NCBI RefSeq assembly: GCF_030505195.1
Contig: NZ_CP129672.1
Location: forward strand, 5,180,501 to 5,244,500
Source of the DNA: Comamonas testosteroni
GTDB lineage: Bacteria; Pseudomonadota; Gammaproteobacteria; Burkholderiales; Burkholderiaceae_C
Length of the DNA stretch: 64,000 bases
Reading direction: 5' to 3'
Shown: piece after piece, positions 17,603 to 27,900 of the stretch
Numbering within the stretch: position 1 is the stretch's first letter
How the letters are laid out: the number at the start of each line of letters is the position of its first letter
Made by a program: the position numbers and the translations under genes
Notes under the pieces: generated by a model
Database searches by the model: none
What the model was told of the DNA's origin: nothing
The model's input: only the letters and a program-made list of their open reading frames with translations

Positions 17603-17634
17603 GCAAAACGCCCGGTTTGCGCCGGGCGTTTTGC
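17603..17634. terminator. Bidirectional terminator between the Lrp gene and selD
   Basis: A 13-bp perfect stem, GCAAAACGCCCGG against CCGGGCGTTTTGC, with a TTTGCG loop. T-rich ends exist in both directions, which suits convergent genes. Confidence 0.88.
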
Positions 17635-17693
17635 ATTCTGTTTGAGAAGCAGGGCAGAGCAGGGCTGCGCTCCTTCTCGACTGCCTGACGCGC

Positions 17694-18764
17694 TCAGTCC
17701 ACAAAGACCTTGGGCGCGCCTGTCTCCATGCGGCCAATCACTGCTGCATCGCGAAAGCCGCTGTCGGCAAAGACCTTGAGTACCTGCTGGACAGCATCTG
17801 CCGCGCAGGAAACCAGCAGGCCGCCAGAGGTCTGAGGGTCGGTCAACAGTGCTTTCTGGGCGTCCGTCACGGTGGATGCCAACTGGACGTGCTCACCATA
17901 AGAGGCCCAGTTGCGCCCCGATGCACCCGTGAAAATGCCTTGCTCTGCAAGCGCCTGAACACCGGGCAGCACGGGCAGCTTGGCGCCTTCGATGCGTGCA
18001 CTGAGCTGGGCACCACGGGCCAGTTCCAGGCCGTGGCCCAGCAGGCCAAAACCGGTCACATCGGTCAGCGCGTGCACACCCTCGAGCTTGGCAAGCTCGG
18101 CGCCGGGGCGGTTGAGCTTGGTGGTGGCATCCACCATGGCACGGTAGCCTGCATCATCGAGCAGATTCTTCTTGAGCGCTGCCGAGAGAATGCCCACTCC
18201 CAGGGGCTTGCCCAGAATCAGCACATCGCCGTCCTTGGCATCGGCATTGCGCTTCATCTGCTTGGGGTTGACGATGCCGATGCCGACCAGGCCGTAGATG
18301 GGCTCGACCGAATCAATCGAGTGGCCGCCCGCCAGCGGAATGCCTGCATCGCGGCAGACCGATTCGCCGCCCTCCAGAATCTTGGCAATCACATCGTGCG
18401 GCAACACATTGATGGGCATGCCCACAATGGCCAGCGCCATCAGCGGCGTGCCGCCCATGGCGTAGATATCGGACAGCGCGTTGGTGGCGGCAATGCGGCC
18501 AAAGTCATAGGGGTCGTCGACGATGGGCATGAAAAAGTCCGTCGTCGCCACAATGGCCTGCTCGTCATTGATCCTGTAGACGGCCGCGTCGTCTGCGGTC
18601 TCTGTGCCTACCAGCAGGTCGGGGAAGAACTGCTTGGGCAGATTGCTTTTGGCCAGCAACTCCGACAGCACGCCGGGTGCGATCTTGCAGCCACAGCCGC
18701 CGCCGTGGGACAAAGAGGTCAGGCGCGGGGTTATGGGGGAGGCGGTTTCTTGAGTGGTGTTCAT
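17694..18764 (-). CDS. selD: Selenide, water dikinase
   Basis: A 356-residue enzyme making selenophosphate from selenide and ATP for selenocysteine or selenouridine. The N-terminal active-site loop is LSHGGGCGCKIAPG (Cys, not selenocysteine). It has ETADDAAVYRINDEQAIVATTDFF (ATP-Mg site), FGRIAATNALSDIYAMGGTPLMALAI and the ADPQTSGGLLVSC-like TDPQTSGGLLVS near the C-terminus. The start at 18764 drops eight upstream residues that lack a ribosome site. No other selenium genes are visible in the window. Confidence 0.95.
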   Translation of the reverse strand: MNTTQETASPITPRLTSLSHGGGCGCKIAPGVLSELLAKSNLPKQFFPDLLVGTETADDAAVYRINDEQAIVATTDFFMPIVDDPYDFGRIAATNALSDIYAMGGTPLMALAIVGMPINVLPHDVIAKILEGGESVCRDAGIPLAGGHSIDSVEPIYGLVGIGIVNPKQMKRNADAKDGDVLILGKPLGVGILSAALKKNLLDDAGYRAMVDATTKLNRPGAELAKLEGVHALTDVTGFGLLGHGLELARGAQLSARIEGAKLPVLPGVQALAEQGIFTGASGRNWASYGEHVQLASTVTDAQKALLTDPQTSGGLLVSCAADAVQQVLKVFADSGFRDAAVIGRMETGAPKVFVD

Positions 18765-19225
18765 ATCAATCCAGACGGCAAGCAGCACGGATGTTGCTGC
18801 GGTGACGGTAGCGATGTTTGTGTTCGGTCAGAAGTTCATCCTGAACGCACAGTAGTCTCTCATTATTGACTGCTTGGCGTGCTGATCTGCGGTCTTTTTG
18901 TTGATTTTCTAGGAGGTCTGCTTGGGATATCAAGAAAGTCACAATGAGGCTGCATACATGATTTTCTGAAAACCAGATGATTAAATAATCATTGAATAAA
19001 ATTCTGTGGTTATTAATTCTCATTGATTGATGACGCCTTTCTTATTGGAAATTTGAATTAAATGATGTTTAAATAAATCCTATTCAATAGCTAAAATAAA
19101 TCAAATAATGAAATTTGATAGAATATTTGAAATGTAATTGAGTGTGAATAGGGGGCGCTTGGTAGTTGTAATAAGGTTTTGCTTATGTTTTCATTTATAA
19201 TTTTTCGATTGGATTTCAGTGCGTC
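18765..19225. other. AT-rich intergenic region before the capsule locus
   Basis: The stretch 18900-19225 is far richer in A and T than its surroundings and holds no gene. It carries the selD promoter at its left end and, presumably, the promoter and leader of the capsule operon that begins at 19226. Runs such as ATTAAATAATCATTGAAT could bind an H-NS-like silencer, but nothing specific can be called. Confidence 0.45.
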
Positions 19226-20065
19226 TTGAGTCCAAAAGAACGAGGATTAATTTTGGACTCAGCCCCGTCTTCTGGTGATATTTCTGCTCCACGTGGTTCA
19301 CTTTCCATCACTTTTTCGGTATGGAACGCACTTTTCCTGCGCGAAGCCGTTGCGCGCCTGAGTGCTGCGCGCGGAGCCTGGGTGCTCATCGTGCTGGAGC
19401 CGGTGTTGCATGCCTGCTTTATGCTGCTGCTGTACACCGTTCTGCGTGCACGCTCTGTCGCTGGGGCTGATGTAGCCGTGTGGCTGGTCTTGGGGGTGAC
19501 TGGCTACTTCACGGTGCAGAACGTCTTCCAGCGCGCTATGGGCGCGGTTGATGCAAACAAGGCCTTGTTTGCCTATCGGCAGGTTCGCCCCATCGATACC
19601 GTGATTGTTCGAGCAGGTCTTGAAGCACTTTTAGGTCTTCTGATATTGAGTTCGCTGCTCGGTATTTTGGCCTTTCTTGGGCACTCTGTTATTCCTAATT
19701 CAGCGATGGAGGCTATGTTAGCCTTTATCGGGTTGATGCTGTGTGCTCTTGGAATTGGTCTTGTTTTATCCGTTCTAAGCGAAATTGTTCCAGAGGCGGG
19801 AAATTTAATGATGTTTTTATTTCGGCCTTTATATTTTTTGTCTGGTGCTATATTTCCATTATCTGCAATACCTATTCAATATAGAGAGTGGGCTTTTTAT
19901 AATCCATTTGCGCATGGTCTCGAGCTATTGAGAGGTGGTTTTTTTTCGGTTTATCATCAAGCTCCAGAAGCAAATTTTGAATATCTGTATGGATTTGCCG
20001 CTGTTTCAATTTTCTTTGGACTGGCCTTGCAGGTGCGTTTTTCCCAGAAGCTGAGGGCGCAATGA
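19226..20065 (+). CDS. kpsM: Capsule polysaccharide ABC transporter, membrane subunit
   Basis: A 279-residue ABC-2-type permease. About six hydrophobic segments are visible, e.g. VLIVLEPVLHACFMLLLYTVL, VWLVLGVTGYFTVQNVF, LLGLLILSSLLGILAFLG, and FRPLYFLSGAIFPLSAIP followed by YNPFAHGLELLRGGFF, which is the KpsM/CtrC pattern. The frame opens with TTG at 19226 and a weak ribosome site, so the exact start is uncertain. It overlaps kpsT by 4 bases. It is the inner-membrane channel of the capsule exporter. Confidence 0.88.
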   Translation: MSPKERGLILDSAPSSGDISAPRGSLSITFSVWNALFLREAVARLSAARGAWVLIVLEPVLHACFMLLLYTVLRARSVAGADVAVWLVLGVTGYFTVQNVFQRAMGAVDANKALFAYRQVRPIDTVIVRAGLEALLGLLILSSLLGILAFLGHSVIPNSAMEAMLAFIGLMLCALGIGLVLSVLSEIVPEAGNLMMFLFRPLYFLSGAIFPLSAIPIQYREWAFYNPFAHGLELLRGGFFSVYHQAPEANFEYLYGFAAVSIFFGLALQVRFSQKLRAQ

Positions 20066-20733
20066 TTATTGTCAGCGATGTGCACAAGCGATATCAGACA
20101 CCGCACGGTGCGGGGCGCTGGATTCTCAAGGGGGTGGATCTCACTATTCCCTCCAAGATTAGCGTGGGGCTGGTTGGCCGAAATGGCGCTGGCAAGTCAA
20201 CTTTGCTCAACTTGATTGGTGGAGTGGACACACCCACACGTGGAGCGGTGGAGAGGCGTAGCCGGGTTTCCTGGCCCATGGGCTATGGTGGTGGATTGCA
20301 AGGCTCTTTGACTGGTCGGCAGAATGCCAAGTTTGTCTGTCGACTACATGGCTTTGGCGAGCGTCGGTCAATGACGGAAAAAATTGCCTATATACAAGAT
20401 TTTGCAGAACTGGGTTCATCCTTTGATGAACCCGTCCGAAATTATTCTTCGGGTATGAAATCGCGACTGCAGTTTGGTCTCTCCCTTGCATTTGACTTCG
20501 ATGTGTATATATCGGATGAAGCGACTTCAGCTGGTGATGCATCGTTCAGAAAAAAAGCATCCGATGCATTCAAGAATATTGCGGATCGCTCGGGGCTCAT
20601 TATGGTTTCGCATAGCGACGGTACCTTGCGCGAATTTTGCCAGGCCGGAATCTGGCTGCATGAAGGCCAAGCCCATTGGTTCGACAGTATCGAAGATGCC
20701 CTGAAGAATTACAAAGACAGTATTTCCCAATGA
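20062..20733 (+). CDS. kpsT: Capsule polysaccharide ABC transporter, ATP-binding subunit
   Basis: A 223-residue ATPase. Walker A is GRNGAGKST (about residues 39-47), the Q-loop region is MGYGGGLQGSLTGRQ, the signature is NYSSGMKSRL and Walker B is DFDVYISDEATSAGD. The switch His is in VSHSD. The missing extra C-terminal domain is typical of KpsT/CtrD rather than Wzt. The ATG overlaps the end of kpsM, and its own stop overlaps kpsE. Confidence 0.93.
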   Translation: MIIVSDVHKRYQTPHGAGRWILKGVDLTIPSKISVGLVGRNGAGKSTLLNLIGGVDTPTRGAVERRSRVSWPMGYGGGLQGSLTGRQNAKFVCRLHGFGERRSMTEKIAYIQDFAELGSSFDEPVRNYSSGMKSRLQFGLSLAFDFDVYISDEATSAGDASFRKKASDAFKNIADRSGLIMVSHSDGTLREFCQAGIWLHEGQAHWFDSIEDALKNYKDSISQ

Positions 20734-21860
20734 TCGATTTTTTAAGAAAAGAACGCCTCAAAGGCCTTGGCAATGCTCTTTGGCGAATGAAAGCCTTGGC
20801 TGTTGCCTTGTTTGCATGTCTGCTGGCCGTAATCTATTGGGGTATGGTCGCTTCAGATCGCTACGTTTCCGAAGCGCATGTGTTGATTCAGCGCACTGAC
20901 ATGGCGGCTTCGCAAGCCATGGATTTCAGCTCGCTCTTGGCCGGTGGAGATGGGATCTCGCGTGCTGATCAAATGCTGCTGCGCGACAGATTGCTGTCTG
21001 TCGATATGTTGCTGCAACTGGATAAAGAACTGAACCTGCGCGAGCACTACAGCAGCCACGATCATGACCTGCTCTCACGCATGTTTTTCCATGATGCGTC
21101 TCTGGAGTTTTTTCACCGGCACTTTCTCTCACGCATCAGCGTGGAATATGACGAATATGCCGGGGTACTGGTCATTCAGGCCCAGGCGTATGACGCTGAA
21201 ATGGCTCGCAAGATCACTAGCGCACTGGTCCATGAGGGCGAGCGTTATATGAACTCGCTGGGCCATCAGCTGGCCCAGGAGCAGGTGAATTTTCTCGAAA
21301 AGCAGGTCAAGGAGCGTGGTGAACATGCGCTCAACGCGCGCCAGCGCGTGCTGGCCTTCCAGAATGCCAAGGGTCTGATTTCGCCGCAGTCTGCAGCCGA
21401 AAACCTGGCCGGAGTGGTCAACAAACTGGATGAGCAGTTGACCGAACTTAGCGCGCGCAAGACTGCGTTATTGGGCTATCTGGCTCCCACGGCACCTGCG
21501 GTCGTGGAAGTCGATCTGCAGATCCAGGCCGTGGAAAAGCAGATCAAAACAGAGAAAAACCGTCTGACCAGCGCCAAGGGGCAATCGCTAAACAAAACGG
21601 TGGAAGAGTACCAACGTCTGGAACTGGAGGCTCAGTTTTTGCAGGATGCCTATAAGAGCGCTTTGGTGGCGCTTGAAAAAGGCCGGGTGGAAGCAACGCG
21701 TACCTTGAAAAAGGTGCTGGTGCTGCAAAGTCCGTCGATGCCTGAATATCCCATGCGCCCCCGGCGCCTCTATAACATCGCTACCTTTATTTTGGGTGCC
21801 TTGCTGCTGGCCGGGTTGGTGCAATTGCTGGTGTCCATCGTCCGCGACCACCGCGACTGA
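20730..21860 (+). CDS. kpsE: Capsule export inner-membrane polysaccharide co-polymerase/adaptor
   Basis: A 376-residue PCP-3-type protein: an N-terminal membrane helix (MKALAVALFACLLAVIYWGMVASDRYVSEAHVLIQ), a long periplasmic coiled-coil rich region, a PAPAVVEVDLQIQAVEKQI-type stretch, and a C-terminal helix (LYNIATFILGALLLAGLVQLLVSIV) preceded by the Pro-rich PSMPEYPMRPRR motif. ATGA overlaps with the kpsT stop. With KpsD it is thought to link the ABC transporter to the outer membrane. Confidence 0.9.
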   Translation: MIDFLRKERLKGLGNALWRMKALAVALFACLLAVIYWGMVASDRYVSEAHVLIQRTDMAASQAMDFSSLLAGGDGISRADQMLLRDRLLSVDMLLQLDKELNLREHYSSHDHDLLSRMFFHDASLEFFHRHFLSRISVEYDEYAGVLVIQAQAYDAEMARKITSALVHEGERYMNSLGHQLAQEQVNFLEKQVKERGEHALNARQRVLAFQNAKGLISPQSAAENLAGVVNKLDEQLTELSARKTALLGYLAPTAPAVVEVDLQIQAVEKQIKTEKNRLTSAKGQSLNKTVEEYQRLELEAQFLQDAYKSALVALEKGRVEATRTLKKVLVLQSPSMPEYPMRPRRLYNIATFILGALLLAGLVQLLVSIVRDHRD

Positions 21861-23323
21861 TTGTTCTGAATTTTTCGAGTTTTATCATGCAACGTTTTAT
21901 CGCGCGTACCTGTATCAGTGCGGCAGTCGCGGTGCTGCTGACTGGTTTGGCGCCGGCTCAGGCCCAGACCTCTCAAGCCGGTTCCAAGCAAGATACATCG
22001 ACATCCAGTATTGATCCTTTCCAGATCAATCAGGCGCTGGGACTGGTGCCTTCTGGCGGGTCTTTCAGCGATGCTTCGGCAAGCCGTTCTGGTGCTGCCG
22101 TTCCCATGCAGTCTCCTGTGTTGCCGCAAGCCCCACAGACCGCTGATTACACGGCTAACCTCAATAGCGATGTCTTTGGCGCAAACCTGTTTACTGGCAA
22201 CTTTGCGCGTGCAGGGGCAACCCAGTTCAATCCCGATTATCTGGTGGCGGTAGGCGACCGCATTCATCTGCGCCTCTGGGGAGGCTTTACCTTTGACAGC
22301 GTGGCCGCTGTCGACCCGCAAGGCAATATCTTCCTGCCTCAGGTCGGGCCGATCAAGGTGCTGGGCATTGCCAACAAGAATCTGCAGCAACAGGTGGAAG
22401 CCGCCGTGCGCCGCGTGTTCCGCGCTAATGTCTACAGCTATGCCAGCCTGGCCGCCGCCCAGCCGGTGCGCATCTTTGTGGGTGGTAATGTCATGCGCCC
22501 GGGCTTGTACAACGGCACCAGCATGGACAGCCTGCTTAACTATCTGGACCAGGCGGGAGGCATTGACCCCGAGCGGGGCAGTTTCTTGACCGTGCAGGTC
22601 AAGCGAGGCAGTTCCGTACGAGCCACCTTCAATCTCTATGACTTTCTGCTCAAGGGCCAGTTACCGCTGCTGCAACTTAATGATGGAGATGTGATCTTTG
22701 TTCCCCCCATTGCCAACCGGGTGCGCGTATCGGGCCTTGTAAACAATGCCAAGCGCTTTGAGTTTTCCCGTGGCTCCGAAACAGTGGCTGAGTTGATGCA
22801 ACTGGCCAAACCTCAAGCCCAGGCAACCCATGTGCGTATTGCACGCAATACCGGAACCGTGAAGAACACGGAGTACTACCCGCTGCAGGAGGCCAATGCT
22901 TTGGTGCTGCAAAACGGAGACGAACTGGAATTCACTGCGGACAAGAAACCCGGCACCATTACCGTGCGGGTCGAAGGCGAGCATATGAATTCGCAGGAAT
23001 ATGTGCTGCCTTATGGAACCCGTCTCGGGGCTCTTATGCAGAGCATCCAGACCTTGCCGGACGCTGAGCCCGAGAGTGTCCAGCTTTTTCGGCAGAGTGT
23101 GAAGGAACGTCAGAAAGAGATGCTGGCAACTAGCTTGCGCAGCCTTGAAACGGCGTTGCTCACAGCCCGCAGTGGGAGTGTGGATGAGGCACGCTTGAGA
23201 CAGGAAGAAGCAAGCCTGACCTTGCAATGGGTGGAGCGTGCCAAGAAGGTGGAGCCCACTGGCCAGGTGCAGATTGCGCAGGCGGCGCAGCGCGACAATA
23301 TGTTGCTGGAAAACGGCGATGTC

Positions 23324-23327
23324 ATAC
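23324..23327. repeat. 4-bp target-site duplication (ATAC), left copy
   Basis: ATAC at 23324-23327 is repeated directly at 24614-24617, flanking the IS. Its presence and perfect match support a recent, intact insertion. Confidence 0.9.
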
Positions 23328-23344
23328 GGGAGCCTCTAAAAACC
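23328..23344. repeat. IS left terminal inverted repeat
   Basis: GGGAGCCTCTAAAAACC; one mismatch to the right terminus. Confidence 0.9.
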
Positions 23345-23445
23345 GCTGTTTTCAGCCAGTCACAGGCGCATGCGGCTTGAGCGCTTCGGATGAGCTCATT
23401 TTTTGAGCAATTTCCCCCTTTTTTGGGCATTTCTTGCCCCATTTC

Positions 23446-24555
23446 TCACCCATTGGCCCCTTGCAGGCGCACCTCGGTCTTTGAGGGCATTCCCTTGTCT
23501 TTGTAGAACGCATCCACCCCGTCGTCCACGAACTTGGCCAGACGCTTGAGGTTGTAGCAAACCGCCATCATGGTCATGGCCACCGTGGCGCGTGCCCGGC
23601 CAATGGTGCGGATGAGCTTGCCGCCCATGTGGCGCATCTGGGCAAAGGGGTGCTCCACCCGGGCTCGGGTTGTGGCAATGCGCTTGTTGCGCCCCTTCTG
23701 GCATTCGCTCAGGGGTTTGCCCGGCTTGGCCTTGCGCTGGATGTGCTCGCGATAGCCCAAGACCTTGAGCATCTCGCTGCGCTGTTCGCTGGGGTAGCCA
23801 CGGTCGGCATAGACATCGCAGCTGGTGTTGTGCTCATCGAGCACTTCATCAAAGTGCGTGCTGTCGTGCTCGCTGGCTGTGCCGGTGGTGATCTTGCGAA
23901 TGAACTTGTGGCGCACATCCACGCTGATGCTCAGCTTGTAGCCGTGGTAGCCCTTGCCGTGCTTCTTGGTATGGGTGGCGTCCAGGTCTTTTTGCCTGCG
24001 CTTGGCCTCGTTCCAGTCGCTGGGGATCTTGCCCTGATCCAACTGCTCTTTGTCTTGTTTTGTGAAGTGCTGGATGGGTGCAGGCACCAGGGTGGCATCG
24101 ATGATCTGCCCGCACCGCGCCAGGTAGCCGCGCTGCAGCAGTTGGCCGTCCACTGCCTGGAACAGGGCCGTCACGCCATCAACGCCCAGGCGCTGCTGGT
24201 AATGCCAGATGGTGTTGCGATCTGGGACGTTGGCGCTATCGGCCAGCAAGCAAAAGCGCTGGTAGCTCATGCGGTCAAGCAGTTGGTATTCCATCTGCTC
24301 GTCGCTGAGCTTGTAGAGATACTTCAGGATCAGGATGCGCACCATGACCGCGGTGGGATACGGCGGACGTCCACCCTTGGCGGCATCCCCTCGGGGCAGC
24401 AGTTGATCAATGACCCGCGTCAGCTCGTCAAAGTCAATGTGCCGGGCAATGACCTGCAGGGGATCGCCCAAGGTCTCGATCTTGTGCTTGCGCGCGGCAT
24501 CGGCGAAGAGGTCCAGCTTGATGGCGCTGCGCGCTTGCGCTTTGGGTTTGCTCAT
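23446..24555 (-). CDS. IS5-family transposase
   Basis: A 369-residue DDE transposase, apparently intact. The N-terminal domain has PPYPTAVMVRILILKYLYKLSDEQMEYQLLDRMSYQRFC; the first catalytic Asp is in IIDATLVPAP, the second in VYADRGYPSE, and the Glu in VEHPFAQMRHMGGK with the family's downstream K/R motif. The start ATG at 24555 leaves 58 bases to the right terminus. Because it is complete, the element may still be mobile. Confidence 0.95.
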   Translation of the reverse strand: MSKPKAQARSAIKLDLFADAARKHKIETLGDPLQVIARHIDFDELTRVIDQLLPRGDAAKGGRPPYPTAVMVRILILKYLYKLSDEQMEYQLLDRMSYQRFCLLADSANVPDRNTIWHYQQRLGVDGVTALFQAVDGQLLQRGYLARCGQIIDATLVPAPIQHFTKQDKEQLDQGKIPSDWNEAKRRQKDLDATHTKKHGKGYHGYKLSISVDVRHKFIRKITTGTASEHDSTHFDEVLDEHNTSCDVYADRGYPSEQRSEMLKVLGYREHIQRKAKPGKPLSECQKGRNKRIATTRARVEHPFAQMRHMGGKLIRTIGRARATVAMTMMAVCYNLKRLAKFVDDGVDAFYKDKGMPSKTEVRLQGANG

Positions 24556-24596
24556 GCGGTGATTGTCGCGTTGGCTGCGGTGCCATCAGGCGGGGA

Positions 24597-24613
24597 GGTT
24601 TTTAGAGGTTCCC
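24597..24613. repeat. IS right terminal inverted repeat
   Basis: GGTTTTTAGAGGTTCCC, the reverse complement of the left terminus but for one base. The duplicated ATAC follows at 24614-24617. Confidence 0.9.
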
Positions 24614-24617
24614 ATAC

Positions 24618-24952
24618 GCATACCACGCAAGGATGCGCTGGTGCTGGTCAGTGGCGAGGTGTTATTCCCCAATGCCGTGGCATTCGATGGCTCTTTGAGT
24701 CTCAAAGAATATATCGACCGAGCTGGCGGATTTACCCAGTCCGCAGATAACGCTCGCGTAGTGGTTGCCCATCGCGATGGAGCATTCCAGCAGGTCGATA
24801 CAAGCAGGTTATTTGCTGATGCCTCTATCAAAGCAGGAGATCAAATTTTGGTTCTCCCTAAGGTGGATGAAAAGAAGCGGCAGTTCTGGAAAGACATGAC
24901 TCAGATCATGTACCAGATTGCCATCAGCGCAAAAGTTGTGTTTGGTCTGTGA
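24618..24952 (+). pseudogene. kpsD: kpsD 3' remnant
   Basis: The last 111 codons of the broken export gene, from RIPRKDALVLVSGEVLFPN to AISAKVVFGL. A SLBB-like domain with VSGEVLFPNAVAFDGSLSLKEYIDRAGGFTQ is visible. The terminal stop overlaps the GTG of the next gene (24949), which keeps the downstream coupling arrangement. Confidence 0.92.
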
Positions 24953-24972
24953 ATATTTCGAGTTGTGAGTCT

Positions 24973-27900
24973 ATGAAAGCCCTGTACATCCTAGAGCCCG
25001 CTATCGAGCTGGGAAACCCCGAGTTTCGCTTCGCCACTCTGCGTAGCTCACTTGTTCATCAGATTAAAGCGCTGCGTTCTAATGGCGCCCAAACCCACCT
25101 AATTGCTGGCGAGGCTGTGGCCAGTCGCGCTATGCAGGACGGGTATTTGGAAGAACTGAACTCTGTTTCTGCAATTGATCATTTCGAATGGACGCAGGGT
25201 GAAAATTCCTTTGAGCGCTCTATGCGCCATCAAAGCAAGAATTACAAAGAAGGAGAAGTTGAACGTCTGCGAAAGATAATTGAATCGCAGTTACCGAGTG
25301 ATTTCTCACCAGACATCATCTTTGTTTGGGAGTCGCCTATGTACTTCTTGGAAGAGATATTCCCAGGGGTCAAGATCATCCACCAGATGCCCGGCTTCTT
25401 CTCACGATCTCCTTTCCCTGAACTGGTCAAATTTGATATTGGCCTTTTGGATAAGGCCGCTGGTGCCGTTTGTATTGAGGGTAAACAGCCTCTTGTGGAT
25501 GAAGCGTTGGAGCAACTGCGCTCCCAGGACAAGAGCTTTTTCCAATCTTTGAACCTTGTCGAACCACTGGTAAGCGGAATTAAGCATAAGTTCCAAGGAC
25601 TGGTACTATTTCCGCTGCAAATCGATCATTACTTCATGGTCGACTACCTGCTTCAACGTAGAAGTCAATTCGACATCGTATTGGATTTGCTGCAGAAAAC
25701 TCCATCGAATATTGGGGTGTTGGTGACCAATTATTGGTCTGGCAATTTGCGCAGTGCTGTGCTGAGTACAGAAAATGTCCGCTATTTGCGCAATAAGTTC
25801 AGCAATTTTGTCTACATCGAGAAGTTCAACACCATCCAGACAGTGTCACAGTTGCTGCTGCCGCTGGTGGACGGGGTCTACACCATATCCTCCTCAGTGG
25901 GGTACCAAGCGGCTTACTGGGGTAAGCCGGTGTTTTCCGTGGGTGCCAGCCATATCACGAAGTACAACACGGCAGCTCACCTTGAGGACTTTTTGTATCA
26001 GGTAGCAAAAAACATCAGTTTTTACCAGGATGACTTGATTAAGCGAGACATCTTAGGCTCTCACTTTCCAGCAGAGTGGATCAAGGAAAAACCCGGGCAT
26101 TTCTCCGCGTGGATTGAAGCGTTCACCAGTCCGACCCAATCCAGCCCCTGGACCTCTGATTCCCAGTTGTTGCAAGACTTCACGGCTTTGCGTCGGGAGC
26201 AGGCTTATTTGCGTCATTCTGGTTTCGAAAAAACAATTAATGGAGCGCACACGCTGACGCACTGTGCCGACCTCTCTGCACAGATTCGCAAGCACGACAT
26301 CGTATCTTTCGATATTTTCGACACCTTGTTGTTTCGTCCATTCAAGCGACCATCGGACATGTTCGATTTCATGGCGGAAGATGCGGCCAAGCTGATCTGT
26401 CGTAACGATCTACATTTCAAGGATGTTCGTCGCCAGAGTGAAAAACTTGCCTTCGAAGCGGCCATTGGCCGCGGAGAGGGAGAAACCCATATTGATGAAA
26501 TTTATGAGCATTTCCAGGTTTTGACAGGATGTAGTTTTGAAGAGGCTGAACAGGTCAAGGCATTAGAAATGCAACTGGAATATGACCTGCTCTATGAACG
26601 AAAGAGTGCCAGGACTGCATTCAATCAAGCTGTGAGCATGGGAAAGCGGGTCATTGTCATTTCCGACATGTACCTGCCTCAGGAGTTTTTAGAGAAAATT
26701 CTCCTGAAAAATGGCTATCAAGGCTATGAGCGTATTTTTGTTTCAAGCCAGGTAAAGCAGAAAAAACATAGTGGTCGCTTGTTCGATCATGTGCTCAAGG
26801 AGTTAGGAGTTCCAGCCGCGTCAATTTTGCATGTTGGTGACAATCTCCAAGCCGATGTTATAAAAGCCAAAGAGAGAGGCATCAAGCCTTTCCACTTGGT
26901 TAAGGCTTCAGAGGTCTTTGAGAAGAGCGATTCCTATAAATCCATCTGGAGTCGCGATGAGGAGCGCCATAGTTTGGACGCTCAAATGTTGATTGCGATG
27001 GTAGGTAATACGTTGCATGACAATCCTTATTTGCCGAGCCGCCGTGGAACTTTGTTCAGTGGAGATGCCTGGAGACTTGGTTACTACGGCTTCGGTATGT
27101 TCTTGTTGGGCTATGCCAAGTGGATCATGGAGCAAGCCATTCGCGACAAGATGGATCGGTTGTACTTTCTATCGCGTGATGGCCTGATCATGAAGAAGGC
27201 ATACGATCTACTGGCCAAGCATTACCCTGATGCCCCAAAAAGCCACTACCTGCTCTGCTCTCGTCGGGCGGTGAACCTGGCCAAGATCAGAGATGAGTCC
27301 GGCATTATCGACTTGTTGAATGTGGACTATGCGCAGACATCGATTAGTCATCTGCTCAATGCACGCTTTGGCCTCAAAGACAGCGATGTGGATACAGCCT
27401 TGCTTAAGCAGCACGGATTGGCACTCGACTCGCGGGTGAATGCCAAGCATCGCCCTGTGCTCAAGGAAATCCTGCTTGCCCACAAACAGAAGATCTTTGC
27501 CATTGCCCAGCGTGAGCGCGAAAACTATCTCCAATACTTGGAAGATGAAGATCTTTTTGATGATGGAAATGTAGCCATCGTCGATATCGGCTATGCAGGC
27601 ACCATGCAAGAGTCGCTTTACGAACTGACTGACCGTCGTAAGCCGATTCAAGGGTATTACTTGATGACTTTCCGTCAGGCATTACAGCGTGTGGAGAAGA
27701 AAGGCTTGTCTGCCAAGGCGTATCTGGCCAACTTTGTTGATCGTCACGATACCTTTCATCCGTTCTGCAGATTCGTTCCTTTGTACGAAACTCTATTTTC
27801 CAACACAGAAACTACGTTTCTCAAGATGGAAAAGGACTGGAATGGCGCTCTAAAGCCGGTTCATATGAACCGTTTCCCACAAGAAGAAACACGTGAGAAC

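Larger units (their letters stand above)
23328..24613 (-). mobile_element. IS5-family insertion sequence, 1,286 bp, in kpsD
   Basis: One transposase gene read on the minus strand and terminal inverted repeats of 17 bp with one mismatch (left GGGAGCCTCTAAAAACC, right GGGAACCTCTAAAAACC). The flanking direct repeat is ATAC (4 bp). The length, single open frame and 4-bp duplication fit the IS5 family. Assignment to a named element needs a database. Confidence 0.93.
21887..24952 (+). pseudogene. kpsD: Outer-membrane capsule export protein (OPX), disrupted by an insertion sequence
   Basis: KpsD/CtrA-type export protein. It has a signal peptide (MQRFIARTCISAAVAVLLTGLAPAQAQ), the polysaccharide-export domain DRIHLRLWGGFTFDSVAAVDPQGNIFLPQVGPIKVLG (about residues 123-160), and two SLBB-like repeats. 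The frame reads 480 native codons to 23327, then stops at 23380 after 17 IS-encoded residues. Native sequence resumes at 24618 and runs to 24952. Joining the flanks, dropping one ATAC, gives GDVIRIPRKDALVLVSGEV in frame and a 591-residue protein, about the family's usual length. A start at 24563 could express a C-terminal fragment, but both halves are probably non-functional. Confidence 0.95.
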
